Shown piece by piece: positions 12,003 to 23,158 of a DNA stretch of 64,000 nucleotides. The DNA comes from Argyresthia goedartella (lineage: Eukaryota; Arthropoda; Insecta; Lepidoptera; Argyresthiidae), in contig OX463806.1 of NCBI GenBank assembly GCA_949825045.1, positions 41,874,208-41,938,207 of the forward strand, read 5' to 3'. Each line of letters begins with the position of its first letter. Position 1 is the first letter of the stretch. Both the position numbers and the translations under genes were made by a program. The notes under the pieces were generated by a model. That model had not been told where the DNA came from. It ran no database searches and saw nothing but the letters and a program-made list of their open reading frames with translations.

Positions 12003-12198
12003 AACTGTGAACGGTCTGAAGTTGTAATATAACTCCACCAAGCCAACGAGACGCCTATCAGGCATCTACCCTCTCATATCATACCTGTAAACAAAACATG
12101 CTTCAAGGCGTATGTGACACGAGACAGACATCTTCCGGTCTGACAGGCGTCTCGTTGGCTTGGTGGAGTAATATTACAACTACAGACCAGTCACAGTT
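12003..12198. mobile_element. Fold-back MITE with 54-bp inverted repeats
   Basis: Arms 12003-12056 and 12145-12198 match at about 50 of 54 positions around an 88-bp spacer; the core is CTCCACCAAGCCAACGAGAC. A transcript would fold into a long hairpin. No coding capacity. Confidence 0.75.
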
Positions 12199-12439
12199 TC
12201 TTCTCCTTCTTTCGCTTAGAAGGGAAAGGGAGATTGACATTACGTTACAGCTCTTGTTTTTTCTTATTTATTTCTTTTATAAAATTGTTATTTTGAGACA
12301 TCTTATTGGCACTTGTAGATACTATGTTATAATATTGTCATTAGATTAGATGATTTTATATTATACATTGTGACATAATAATTAATGAGAACAATTAAAA
12401 TTATCACCAAATTTTTTTTTTCTTACACAAAATGGGTAA

Positions 12440-12605
12440 ATGAACACTAAAAGTTGCAAAAAATATCGGGGTAAAATACTGCGGTAGCTTAGGTGAAGCG
12501 AAGCCCCCTTTGTCCTTCGTGTTAAGTTGAATATATATATATATATAAAATATATATAAAAAATACTTAAAGCATAAACTTAAGTACACAAAATATAAAA
12601 AGAAG
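12440..12605 (+). mobile_element. Partial family B MITE
   Basis: It carries the shared core AAATACTGCGGTAGCTTAGG, GAAGCGAAGCCCCC and TTCGTGTTAAGTTGAA, then a (TA)n expansion and AAATACTTAAAGCATAAAC. Terminal repeats are not recognisable, so it is truncated or decayed. Confidence 0.5.
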
Positions 12606-13184
12606 TTTGGTGATCATTTATCCAAACACAATTTGGTGATCATTACCCATTCTGGTAGTCATTTCGAATTTATTGGTAATAAAATAGGTACGTTTTTGGT
12701 AATCGTTTAAACACAAGCCAAAATTAACGGCGACAATTAAAAAAATTACATCCCCGTAGAGTTTCTTGAGAAGAGAAGCTTCACCAGTGTTTCTGAAATG
12801 CGTCCGACAGAGAAGATAGAATTTCTCTGACGCGTGCATTTCCGATGCACGGGTAAGGTTAATGGTGTTTCCTTTTCCTGTGCGAGGTTCAGCCATGACC
12901 AAACCAAACCAAACCAAACCATGACCATACTTGAAAGGGAAATTTCCTTTATCAAACTCAAACCATTATCAGTTATTCATTATTTTAGTTGATCATATTT
13001 GATTGTTCTTTTATTTTTCTTCATGTATTTGGTCTGACTTGTAAAAGTGCAATATTTGCCTAATTACATTATTAAAAAAAACTGTGAGTTGACGCAAAGC
13101 ATTGTTCGTTACTCAGGTTCCTTACTTCCTGTGTTTTGACGACCAATGTCACAGGCACAACATCAGTGAAAGGAGTGTACTTAC
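12606..13184. other. Receptor intron sequence, no gene
   Basis: This immediately follows, in receptor orientation, the donor GTAAGT at 13184-13179. It contains four AACCA units at about 12900-12920. Minus-strand frames are open but match nothing, and no TM5-like exon was found. Confidence 0.4.
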
Positions 13185-13417
13185 AACGGTACGCTGCCGA
13201 GGTGTTGATAGTAGAACATATTCAACGTCACCCACACGCCCGTCAGCACCATGGGGGCACCCCACCCGATCGCATACACCAGGTTGCAGGCCATGGGCGT
13301 GCGCAGGGCTGATGCAGTCAATACGTAGTGCAAGTAAATCCCTTCGATCAGCATCCAAGTGAACATCACGTTAATGCTGTATTCCAGCATCACGTAGACT
13401 GAAACGCACAGGAAGTT
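13185..13417 (-). CDS. Pdfr: PDF-receptor-like class B GPCR, exon for TM3-TM4
   Basis: The 233-bp exon starts phase 0 after acceptor CCGCAG and ends phase 2 before donor GTAAGT. It begins NFLCVSVYV, which supplies the TM3 cysteine that class B receptors bond to the second extracellular loop: that Cys is 17 residues before the Trp of WMLIEG, the usual spacing. WMLIEGIYLHYV is the TM3 signature with the conserved Glu of the H-E polar network. AIGWGAPMVLTG is the TM4 GWGxP signature. YVMLEY and WMLIEG resemble insect PDF receptors. The end is uncertain: GTAAGT adds VP plus two bases after the LGS motif, whereas a weaker GT just after LGS would end in phase 0. The next exon (TM5) was not found. 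Class B is near certain; PDFR versus a close paralogue is not settled. Confidence 0.85.
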
Positions 13418-13419
13418 CT

Positions 13420-15160
13420 GCGGACAATGGTCTTTAGGGGATAGCTGATTGACACCGACGGAAGTTTCGACGCTCTGCTGGCTTGATCGGATTATGACTT
13501 TTTGGGGAGAGTTGATAATAAAAGCGGCATTCCTAATCTGTTGCTCCAATTCAAACCGACATTGACGCAGTGGCGCTATTCTCTGACCTGACATCTAGAA
13601 ATTTCTATCGCTATCCCTGTAAAATTTATGTTTTGAGGGACGTTTGCTTCAAATCAGCGTTTGACTGATCAGAGCAGGAGTTTATTAGTGTCAGGAGATG
13701 TCATTTAAAGCGACTGTCATTGTCGATTTGAAAGGTATCGGGAATTAATTGGGTAAATTTATCGCAAGCGATTGAAATTCTTAGATTTCAGAATTACATG
13801 ATAACAATACTGGATATTTCAAAAGATTCAGAATCCAGCTACAGCTTCTGCCATTTGTGGGAGATCTGACATCGATTGATTTGAGTCAGCGATAAGGTAG
13901 CTGATTTGAACTTGCCAGACGGTGAAGGTGTTTCGTACGATTTGCTGTATTTTCTATTCTATTTCTATGTGTCTATTCGGGCTCCGAGATTTCGATACGA
14001 CCATCGCTATTTTGATATATTTAGCAACTGTCCCAGAACGGACAGTAGGTAGTGTGTTCGATTTTAATCAGTTCTAGTGCCGTAGGTAGATGACCAGAGG
14101 CGTTCAAACCTATACACGAAAACGATTAGATGAGTTGAATGGATGTGTACGGCTCATTTCTACTCAGATTCAAAAAAAGACCTGTGCCCCCCGGTGACTC
14201 TACCAGGGTCAACCCACTCCCTGGGCTACATTTATTTGTTATTTTAGATGAAATGAAAATAGTGAGAAATCCTTGCTCTAGTGAGTTCTACGCTCGCTTG
14301 AGGCGAACAAATTGCTCCCTACATAAATTATTTCTCAGTAAACTAGAGGCAGCGTAAAATGTACTAACTTTGCTTTACCTACACCGTTAGAGAAATTTCA
14401 TAACCTGTAAAGCTCTCCCGTTTCCGTTCTCCGATTAACAAAGCTCTGGCTGTGGGACGCTCTTCCTTCAAAGCTAGAATTAGAACCAGTTTTTTAATAT
14501 TCTAATTTAGTTAAGTAATTATTAGCAATTAAATACCTAAAAATGGAATGACGACGACTCAGCCGTTACGCACAGCATAGCACACAGCACAGCTACTGAA
14601 AAAAGCTATCTCCTCACAAGTTTAGTTTCACTAACTTTCTGTGTAAGTATAGTTTATTCATTTTGTTAGCGTCGCCTTTGACCGCGCCGCCTTGGCAAGT
14701 GCAGCCTCTCGTTAAAGGCTTATATGGGCGCCGCAAGCGATTTTCGAGCTTAGCACCTAATCGAAAGGTTGTGTTTGTTGACAGCTACGTATACCGAAAA
14801 TGTTTTCTCGTCTTTGGCAGTGACAGCGTGATTAAAGTGAGTAACAGGTTTTAATCGCTGAGAGTGATCAAGATGTCTTGGAAACTTGAAATTTGGCACA
14901 GAGGTGTATCTCGAAGATCCATTAAGGAAAACATCTAAAAAATAGTTAATTGATTTATTTAAAAAAAGCCGAGTAAACGTTGAGCGATATAATGTTAAAA
15001 TAATGGTAGCTCTATGTGCATATGGCCTTATGTCGGAATGATAGTAAGTGAGTTAGCCTTAAGCACTAATCGCGGCTCAACTTTGACATTCCAAAGGTTT
15101 GATTTCAAATACACTTATTAAACAGTTTGATATAGTCCTGCATTAGATTATTATGATTTG
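13420..15160. other. Large receptor intron, gene-free part
   Basis: This is the first part of the 14.3-kb intron between the TM2 and TM3 exons. No coding or clear repeat signal was found here. Confidence 0.4.
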
Positions 15161-15165
15161 TATAT

Positions 15166-15463
15166 GTCACAGTGATATTGTCAAAACCGTTAGTTTTTTT
15201 TCTCGTTAGTTTACAAACTATCGATATATATATATTGTAAACTGTACCGTACTGCTTACGATATGACGCGATAGTTTATAATAAAAACGTAAAATTGTGA
15301 ACTGGTTTAAACTTGAATTGCAGACGTAATACCAGGGCAAATACTGCGGTAGCTTAGGTGACGAAGCCCCCGAATAGTCTTCATGTTAGGTTGACATGTA
15401 AGAACAAAATAAACGTAAATGCGTTACTTTATAAGCTAACGGTTTTAAAAATCTTACGGTGAC
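15166..15463. mobile_element. MITE family C with GTCAC termini
   Basis: The left end GTCACAGTGATATTGTCAAA then ACCGTTAG matches, inverted, the right end CTAACGGTTTT...TTACGGTGAC. The interior includes AAACTATCGATATATATA and the same core (AAATACTGCGGTAGCTTAGG, GAAGCCCCCGAATAG, AGGTTGACATGTAAGAAC) found in family B elements that have different termini. No ORF. Confidence 0.65.
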
Positions 15464-15469
15464 GTAAAC

Positions 15470-16620
15470 AAATTACAATCAAAAACTATCGCACGTTTCG
15501 TCAGATGGATTGTCAAAGGTGACTTTTTATGCATTTTTATAATTCGAGACTTAAATTCGCAATGGTGACGTCATTTCACCGCAGCGTTTCTCACAAGCAC
15601 TCATAGTTGGACAAATTTCGTGTCGACTTCGCACAGCTACATATGCACGTAATCCAATTTCTCAATTAATGGCGGTCTAATAGATAGGCTACACCAATGT
15701 CACGTGGTTTATAGATTTTACTGTTTTGGACAGGTTCTCGAATGAGTATATCTGGCAAAGAACGTGGCAAAAGAGGTCATTCACACAATAGAGGACGTTC
15801 ACCAAAATCCAATTTATGTATCGCTAATTCTGTCGCTTACCATACAAACCTGTCGCAAGCTGGCATCGCTAGAATCTCGTAGTACCAGCTTTCTCGTAGG
15901 CCTTTGTACCATGATAGATAGATAGATAGATAGATATTGATTTGTTGCTCGTTAGCACTACCCATGGGGACTGTGCAGGGATGCCAAATATCGGGTCGAT
16001 TGCGCACAGCTACATGCTAGAGGTATTCAATTTCTTAATTATTGGCGAACTAACAACAAGGCTAGTAACTAACTAACAACCAGTAAATTTCATTGTTCTC
16101 GAAACAGCACGGACTCAATTATTTCCTGCGAACGTGGGCCACTTTTCCCCCTTCAAGTTTGTTTTTGTTGGATTGATAAATAAAACTTATTTTTAACTTT
16201 TTATCAAATTGAATAAAAAGTTACATAAAAAAAAAACATCCTAAATTTACTAAATGTTTATCAAAATTGAACATCCTATTTAAACTAGACTACATAGGGT
16301 CGCTCGCTCCGCTCCGCTTGGCTTCGGCTCCAGGTGGTACTACAAAGTTGAGACCTATATAACAAATCTAACTTTAGAATGCGGACAGAAAGTGACCTAT
16401 ATCAAGCAATACGGTTGCAGGAGAACTGCATATGGGAGGCTGGGAGCGCCAAATTTTATAAACACATAGTAAATTTACTACTGTTAAACAAATATTTGTT
16501 GCATTCGCTTCGCTGAGCTAACTTTATTTAACGCATAGCCTAACTAATTACGCTGAGCAAAGATAAGAAAAAACCTAATGATGAACGTAGATTTGCCGCC
16601 AAAGCTCTAAGCAAGGCACA
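15470..16620. other. Intronic stretch with (GATA)n
   Basis: No gene. A GATA tetranucleotide run lies at about 15913-15934, and GCTCGCTCCGCTCCGCTTGG at about 16301 resembles the family E/F terminal word. Confidence 0.4.
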
Positions 16621-16624
16621 AACA

Positions 16625-16735
16625 AACTTTACTTCTGGCCCCACACTGGGGTACCCTGTGTCGTGGGAACCAGAAACAGCGACATCACACTCATATAAAC
16701 ATCCAAGATCCTGGGGTTTTTTATTTTCTTTATTG
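16625..16735 (-). mobile_element. SINE family 1, 3' part
   Basis: On the minus strand it reads CCAGGATCTTGGATGTTTAT, then GTGATGTCGCTGTTTCTGG, GACACAGGGTACCCC and GTGTGGGGCCAGAAG. This is the body shared by the copies at 22968, 40232 and 62900. The tRNA-like head is missing here. Confidence 0.65.
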
Positions 16736-16939
16736 TAAAATAGCACATACAAGTCTATTAATTTTATCTGAACTCAATCACTTTTTCATTCTGGTAATTA
16801 TTCCTGATTCGTCGATATGTCAATTGCGATTGAATTTCCCAGTTGGTACATATTACGTCGTTACCATACCGTAGAATTGCCTATATCATAAAATTGCCTA
16901 CCATGGTTGAATCAAAACTTTCATTGAACGAAGAAATCT

Positions 16940-17065
16940 TTAGGGCAAAACACTGCGGTAGCTTAGGTGAGGACTGAAGGACAGTAGGTAGTAGCTCAGC
17001 GTAGTCCCCGAATAGTCTTCGTGTTAGTTCGACATGTATAACACAAAAAACACCACGCAGTACTG
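16940..17065 (+). mobile_element. Core fragment of the family B/C MITEs
   Basis: It contains AAACACTGCGGTAGCTTAGG, CCCCGAATAGTCTTCGTG and TTCGACATGTATAACAC. This matches the shared core of families B and C, without recognisable termini. Confidence 0.5.
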
Positions 17066-17523
17066 AATACAAGCGCTTTTAAAAAGACATGTTTTCGTGA
17101 ACACTTTCTTTCTTCATGAAATATTTGACTATATCATGAAATGGTTGGCCATTTCATTGAATGATAAATCCATGGTTGGCTATTTCTACGACAGATACAA
17201 TAAGGTTGCAGAAATCGCATTAACAAGTTGCGATTGGTGTATTTCTCCATCGCCATTTAAATTCCTAGACGTCAGAATTACATAATAGCGCAGTAGAAAT
17301 AGAAGAACATAATTGAGTGAAAATTTCATTGAGTTTAGAATCCTTGTTGATTTTGCCGGAGCTAAAACTGTACGTTGATACTTACCTACCTACGGGCTGT
17401 TATGGTTTTTATCCGGTGTATAATTATAGGAATCATGAACTAATTTCATTTTCAAATAGACCTCGAGCATGTTTTAACATTGAAATACTATAACTTAATG
17501 CCAAAGGTCGGGGGTTCAAACTG

Positions 17524-17736
17524 CCAGTCGATAGTTTGGCGCGAAAACGGACTTATAGATAGCGGAAGTGACGTAATAGCTGTTGTCAGTAAGGGACGTA
17601 GCTATGCGTCAATCTCCTTCTCCTGTTTCCGCATAGAAAAGGAAAGAGAGACTGGTGCATATCTCTATCCCTTATTGACAACAATTATTACGTCACCTCC
17701 GCTTTAGGTCCGGTTTCGCACCAAACTGTCAACTAG
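17524..17736. mobile_element. Fold-back MITE, almost fully palindromic
   Basis: The left half (ATAGTTTGGCGCGAAAACGG, then AGTGACGTAATA and TGTTGTCAGTAAGGGA) is matched, inverted, by the right half (TCCCTTATTGACAACA, TATTACGTCAC, CCGGTTTCGCACCAAACTG). The arms are about 90 bp with a short centre. The open frame through it is a by-product of the palindrome. Confidence 0.7.
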
Positions 17737-17794
17737 TCAACGTAAAACTAGTGGTTCTCTGAGAGCAGTAGACCTCGCTTCAATAAAAAAAAAG

Positions 17795-18128
17795 AAATCC
17801 ATCCATATATAACGCTGCAGTAAACTTCCCCCCTTTTTCCCCCTCTACTCCCCCCTTTTTTGCCATATCTTGTGTAGAATGAAGAACCTTAGTGTGCCTT
17901 TTAAATTTGATTGAAATCCGTCGATAAATAACGCTTTAGCAAACTTCGCCCCTTTCCCCATCTATTTTCACCTCAATAAAAAAATATGATCAATCAAGGA
18001 ATGTGTGTGCCAGATTTCGTCAAAATCGGTTGGGAAATGCGAGCTGCAGGCAAGAACAGACAGACGGACAAAAGCTTTTTTTTTTGCCAATCTCGAAACG
18101 GGACACTTCGGTCGCTCGGTCAACTATT
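17795..18128. repeat. Dispersed repeat, family E
   Basis: It has the same order as 11440-11935: CCCCCC tracts, AAATCCGTCGATAAATAAC, GTGTGTGCCAGATTTCG, GACAGACGGAC, CCAATCTCGAAACGGGAC and the terminal TCGGTCGCTCGGTCAA. Non-coding. Confidence 0.6.
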
Positions 18129-18545
18129 ATCAGCTCTTGCTATATTTATATTATAAGCAAAGCAGTTTTGGTTGTATTTAGTGGAATCGATAAAAGCTTA
18201 TTGAACGCCCGAAGGCTGAAGTTTCATACTCTTTAGAGCGCGATGTTTTAATAGTCGGATTTTATTCAGTTTTTGAACTTATTCTCTTGTTCTTTTTTGT
18301 TTGCAATATTTTGTTCTTTATTTGGCGAACGTTTGTTGATATTTTGCATCTATAAATAGGCATGACATAGGGGTAGTCCTACAAGACAACAATAAATACT
18401 GTGCTCTATAATTATCTCAATTAATTTATTAGTTACAATCATTAAATGAATAATAAAAAATAAAATTCTGACCTGGACCCTAGATCTGCACACTGAATTA
18501 TCCAAAAGTATGGAAGATATGGTTAATAATTTCACGGATCGCATG

Positions 18546-21180
18546 AAATCAAATCAAATCAAAATCAAAAATTATTTATTTCCATAGGATGTTGTTACAT
18601 CACTTAGATCCGTCATTACATTTTTTTGGGTGAGTTCACTAACCCAATGGCGGAATCTGTGGAGAAGAGCTCACCGAAGAAACTCCACAGTCGTCGCATC
18701 TTTTGCGTTTCCTTTTTTAAATAAAATATTGTCAAATTACAAAATGAATGTTAATTATATATCGAAACAGCCTGTTACTCAAACAATCTATTCCCATGGA
18801 CATCTGTCCTCTAAGTAATCAGATATCCTGTAGTAACCTTTTTTAAACAATTTCTGTTTTATTATTATTTTAAACTTGTCTAAAGGTAAGTTTTTAATAT
18901 CAGTAGGGACCTTATTGTAATAGCGTATACAATTGCCTTTAAAAGAATTACTAATTTTATGTAGTCGGCTTACATAAGCAACCAACTTGTCTTTATTTCT
19001 AGTATTAAAATTGTGTATATCACTGTACTTCTGAAAATTAGTTATATTTCTTTTTACATACACAAGATTGTCATAGATATATTGAGACACAAATGTCAGA
19101 ATATTGATTTCTTTAAACTTTTCCCTCAGTGACACTCTAGGCCCTAATCTATAAATTGCACGAACAGCCCGTTTCTGCAGAATAAATATACTATTAGCAT
19201 TCGCAGCGTGACCCCACAATAAAATACCATAGGTCATTAGACTATGAAAGTAACTAAAGTAGACTAGTCTAGCGGTGTCTACGTCGGTAAGAGCTCTAAT
19301 TTTTTTAACTGCGAACGCTGCCGAACTCAGTCTGTTCGACAATTTATTTATATGAGGATCCCATTGTAGTTTGGCGTCTAAAGTAATGCCCAAAAAGACA
19401 GTGGACTGCACAAGGTCCAATCTCTGTCCTTTTATAAATATGTCTGTAGTTACCGGGTTCACATTGGGTAACACGAATTTAATACATTTAGTTTTCTTTT
19501 CATTAAGTAATAAATTGTTAACAGTAAACCAGTTGACTATACTAGAGATAGCATTGTTTACCTCGTCATAATTTGATTGCTGTCTTTTAACTTTAACCCC
19601 TCGCACCCCCAGCCACTTGGCGCCGACACAGCTCGTCCCCCAGGCACACTTAAGCCCGCGCGGCGCGCGACACTTGACTGACGTATCAAGTGATTATGTT
19701 GAAATGGTAACTCTTAGAACTATGAGAGTACTAAATATGAGTAGCTAATGAAACCCTCTCTTAGTCTTGTCACAGTGACCTTCCTTTATTATTGTACCGA
19801 CATGAGAATCACAGACATCTATGAAAATGGTCCTTCTCGACACAAATCTAGCAGACATGAGAAAAACATCAACAACATATACATGTTATTTGATACCTAC
19901 GTAATCTAAATAACATTACCCTTTCAAAACAATAAAAACATTAGTGTGTTCTTATATAAACTGTTCAATATTTCAGCGTTTGAAATTTTCCAAGAAAAAG
20001 TCCTCGAAAAAGTGTTTTTTTTGAGGCACGTTTGGAATATTTTTTTCTATGAATGACCATAGACAATTGTATCGGATTATAGACTTTGTCTTATTGAGCG
20101 TCTGGAAAATCTTTAACAGTACCAACATGACAAAAATTGGCCAAAATATACCGGTTTAAAAAAGCGCGGGAGCGAGAGCGTCATATGACGCTTGGGGGAC
20201 GGACGGTACTCGAGGCGAGCGTCATATGAGGCTTGGGGGATTGTAAGGTTAAATATCAAAGAAGTATCATCGGCAAACAATACTAACCCATGTTTTGCTT
20301 TAACAAGGTAAGGTAAATCATTAATATATACTAAAAACAAGAAAGGACCAAGAATTGAACCTTGCGGTACGCCCATACTTATTGAAGACCCAGGTGATCT
20401 TTTCCCATTAACATCGACCATCTGAACCCTATCTGTTAGATATGACTCCAGAAGGCCAAGTGCCTGATCTTTTACACCATAATGGCGTAACTTCCTGACA
20501 AGAGTGTCATGATGGACGCAATCAAAAGCCTTGGATAGATCGCAGAAGAAACCTATTGCATCCATTGAGTCTTCCCAGGGATCAAAAATATTGTCGATTA
20601 GTTCAACACCAGCATCGGCTGTTGAACGACCCTTTGTGAAACCAAACTGAGCAATATGAATTAAATTATTGAGATAAAAATGACTTTACAATTGATTAAG
20701 TATGAGTTTTTCAAATATTTTGCTAAGCGTTGGTAGTATCGATATGGGTCTAAAATTGGCGGGGTCTGATGTACTACCAGCTTTGAATAAAGGTATAACT
20801 TTACTTAGTTTCATCAAGTCAGGAAACACACCATTATCTATACATTGATTAAATATACAACAAAGGTGAGGTGCAATACAATCTACAATGGAACTAATAA
20901 TTTTTACTGATAGACCATGGGCGTCAGCTGTCTTTTTCATTTCCAGGGATTTAAACGCTTTTACAATGTCTTCATTATTTACGTGCCTAAATTTAAAATC
21001 TGTTTTACAATCCTCAAAGTTTTGCTTAAGTATAGATTCAGCAGCAGCGGGAGATGAATTTAAAGACTTGGTTGTTGAAACTGGAATGTCCGTAAAGAAA
21101 TTTTCGAAAGCTTTTGCTACTTCTAGGTCTGTACTTAGCAATTGATTATCTATCTTAACCTTGAAGTTATTATGTGTAGC
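18546..21180 (-). mobile_element. 5'-truncated CR1/Jockey-like LINE, split by a MITE
   Basis: The minus-strand reverse transcriptase has fingers (FRPISILPTLSKIFEKLI), palm (FCDLSKAFDCVHHDTL; SMGVPQGSILGPFLF), catalytic LFADDTSLIF (an FADD form of YADD) and a C-terminal part (FLGITLDAKLQWDPHI; SLMTYGILLWGHA). The 5' end is cut near 21180, so the endonuclease and ORF1 are absent. One in-frame TAA lies at about 20690. A 652-bp TTAA element (19597-20248) sits right after the FADD motif, and removing it plus one TTAA restores the frame. The 3' end, read here on plus as AAATCAAATCAAATCAAAAT, is a short tandem tail. The product is non-functional. Confidence 0.9.
19597..20248. mobile_element. piggyBac-like TTAA MITE inside the LINE
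   Basis: The 652-bp insert is bounded by TTAA at 19593-19596 and 20249-20252. The left end CCCCTCGCACCCCCAGCC and inverted right end CCTTACAATCCCCCAAGCC are imperfect terminal repeats. Subterminal GTCATATGACGCTTGGGGGA units repeat near the right end, and GTCCCCCAGGC answers them at the left. There is no transposase frame. TTAA targeting and C-rich ends fit a non-autonomous piggyBac-like element; that family call is inference. Confidence 0.75.
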
Positions 21181-21184
21181 TTAA

Positions 21185-21362
21185 AATCAATTAATTAATC
21201 TAAAAATTGATCAATCAATTAATCTAAAAATCAATCTGTGGGAGTTTCTACGCCCTTCTTCTCCCACAGTGGTCCAATGTAGAGAAGAGGCAAAAAATGA
21301 CGTTTGCTAAGTATATGTAAATATCTACAGTAATAAAGTACTTTTGAGTTTGAGTTTGAGTT
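21185..21362 (+). repeat. LINE 3' tail with (GAGTTT)n
   Basis: AATCAATCTGTGGGAG, TCTCCCACAGTGGTCC, GCAAAAAATGACGTTTGC and TATATGTAAATATCTACAG are followed by GAGTTTGAGTTTGAGTTTA. The same tail occurs at 40096-40210 and, inverted, at about 57510-57605. The GTGGGAG/CTCCCAC pair can form a stem, as is usual for LINE 3' ends recognised by the reverse transcriptase. Confidence 0.6.
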
Positions 21363-21730
21363 TAATGTCGGTACCAACTTCACAGACAAACTAGGGGCGG
21401 CATGCAGGCGGGCGTCGACGTTCGTAATTTGAATGTCATAATGTGTAGAAATATGGTCATAATGTGTAATTTTTCAGATAAGAAATGAGTTTTTACCAAG
21501 TAGTTTAACATTATGCTGATCGTAACGTGCGGATTTTGTACGCAGTAAAGAGGGTTTATGATACGTGTGTAGATAAAAAACTATATTGTGGGGATGAAGG
21601 GACATCCTTCCTCCCCCCGCTCCCCTCCTCCCCTCAAGTAATATTTAACGATTTAAAAATAATTACGAACTCCATTCGTCGGCTTCTGCATATAACTTAT
21701 CTTTTTTACGCGTGGCTGCTGTGAGGGGAG

Positions 21731-22345
21731 TTGTTCCCAGAGACTGAAGCATTCATGCTAGACTTTCAGGACCAAGTAATAGCCACCAGAAATTACCAGA
21801 AATACAAAATCCGCCTACCGAACCTAACTACAGACTATGCCATAGAAGCTCCGAAACCATCCAACACATCACCAGTGCCTGCATCATTAGCTGAAATAGA
21901 CCAAGTTGCCGCGATTATCCACCAATACATAGCTTATGATACAAAACTTAACGATGAAAAAACGTACTACAAATATCAACCTGCAACCATACTAGAAAAC
22001 GAAAATTTCAAAATAACATACTTGGACATATATATAATTACCGATAAAACTCCAACACTTCAATATACCTGATATAACCATTCTGGACAAAATCAAAAAA
22101 CATGTATACCTTATAGACGTTGCAATATTCACAATCTCAACAGCACCGAAGCTACAAAGATAGCGAAATATCTTTCACTAGAAATCCAAGCCCACATGAA
22201 AAGTAAAATCAGTTAAAACAGTACCATAATAATATCTACCAGCGGCGGCATCATTCCTAATTCATTACACTCATACTTTAAAACAATTCACTTACATCCA
22301 TCCACATTTACACTACTACAAAAGGGCGTATTTTGAACACATGCA
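21731..22345 (+). pseudogene. LINE 3' remnant with PD-(D/E)XK nuclease (R2/R4-like)
   Basis: The C-terminal segment of a non-LTR polyprotein is broken by several frameshifts. Frame 1 reads ETEAFMLDFQDQVIATRNYQ. A second frame carries a zinc-knuckle-like CHRSSETIQHITSAC. The first resumes with AAIIHQYIAYDTKL and YKYQPATILENENF. A third reads PDITILDKIKKHVYLIDVAI (about 22068-22127), a PD-(D/E)XK restriction-like nuclease core. This layout (knuckle then nuclease) fits clades such as R2/R4/Dong that cut with a C-terminal nuclease instead of an AP-type one. Clade assignment is tentative. It is dead. Confidence 0.75.
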
Positions 22346-22349
22346 GGTG

Positions 22350-22960
22350 TGTCCGCAAATTCATGGGGAATTCATCATTATCATAATATCATCACTCATT
22401 CATCACTATGCACTGGGCTTAGGCCCGAGCCGTAAAACAACCTCTTTGGAGATAAATAAAACAAATACATAAAATAATATACAATAAATAAAATAATCTA
22501 ACTAATATTATAAATGTGAATTTGTGTGTTTGTACCTCAATCACGCTAAAACAGCTGAACGGATTTGAATGAAATTTAGCACAGAGGTAGTTTATGAGCT
22601 AGATTAACATACAGGATACTTTTTATTCGACGCACCAGAAGGAGGGTAACGTTATCTCGGTTAATAATAATTGCTATGAACACGCAGATGAAGTTGCGGG
22701 CATCAGGTAGTATATATATAATTTGCTGAAACTGTAGATGGACGGATGCACCTTCAGGCTCAGGCTCGTTTCTCTCCAGCCCACCCCGAGACCCTCAAAA
22801 GTATTCATCTTGAAACTTCTTTACCAACGTCAAGTATCCAATCTCGAGATAAACGGCACGCGGTATGTTTTGGAGGGGTTGATATTTGTTGAGGCAGTCT
22901 GGACATATTGCTCCTAACTGTGGTGTAGACGTAAAGCCTGACCAGAAAAAAAATGTTTCA
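22350..22960. other. Intronic stretch, no gene
   Basis: The AT-rich region 22440-22510 could be the old tail of the preceding LINE. No coding signal was found. Minus-strand open frames at 22795-23232 are shadows of the SINE that follows. Confidence 0.4.
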
Positions 22961-22967
22961 GGAGCCA

Positions 22968-23158
22968 CATTATAACGACCTCTGTAATGGTGCGGTTGTG
23001 GCTCTGCAGACCATGCTAGTGGTCCCGGGTTCGATCCCCGGCTGGGGATACAGAAAAAAAAACCCAGGTCTTGAATGTTTATATGTGTGTGACGTCGCTG
23101 TTTCTGTTTCCACGACACAGGGTATCCTAGTGTGGGGCCAGAAGCGATGTAAGTGGCT
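22968..23158 (+). mobile_element. tRNA-derived SINE, family 1
   Basis: The head reads GACCTCTGTAATGGTGCGG and holds a perfect B box, GGTTCGATCC. The body has AACCCAGGTCTTGAATG, TTATATGTGTGTGACGTCGC and CACGACACAGGGTATCC, ending GTGTGGGGCCAGAAG. The internal polymerase III promoter explains its mobility. Other copies lie at 40232, 62900, and inverted at 16625, 41873 and 57216. Confidence 0.85.

Noticed and set aside
13185..13405. Alternative acceptor GTTTCAG inside the TM3 exon
   Set aside because: It would remove the conserved TM3 Cys and change the phase; the CCGCAG acceptor keeps both the Cys and phase 0.
22990..23045. tRNA gene
   Set aside because: The GGTTCGATCC B box belongs to a SINE head repeated several times with the same body; no complete cloverleaf.
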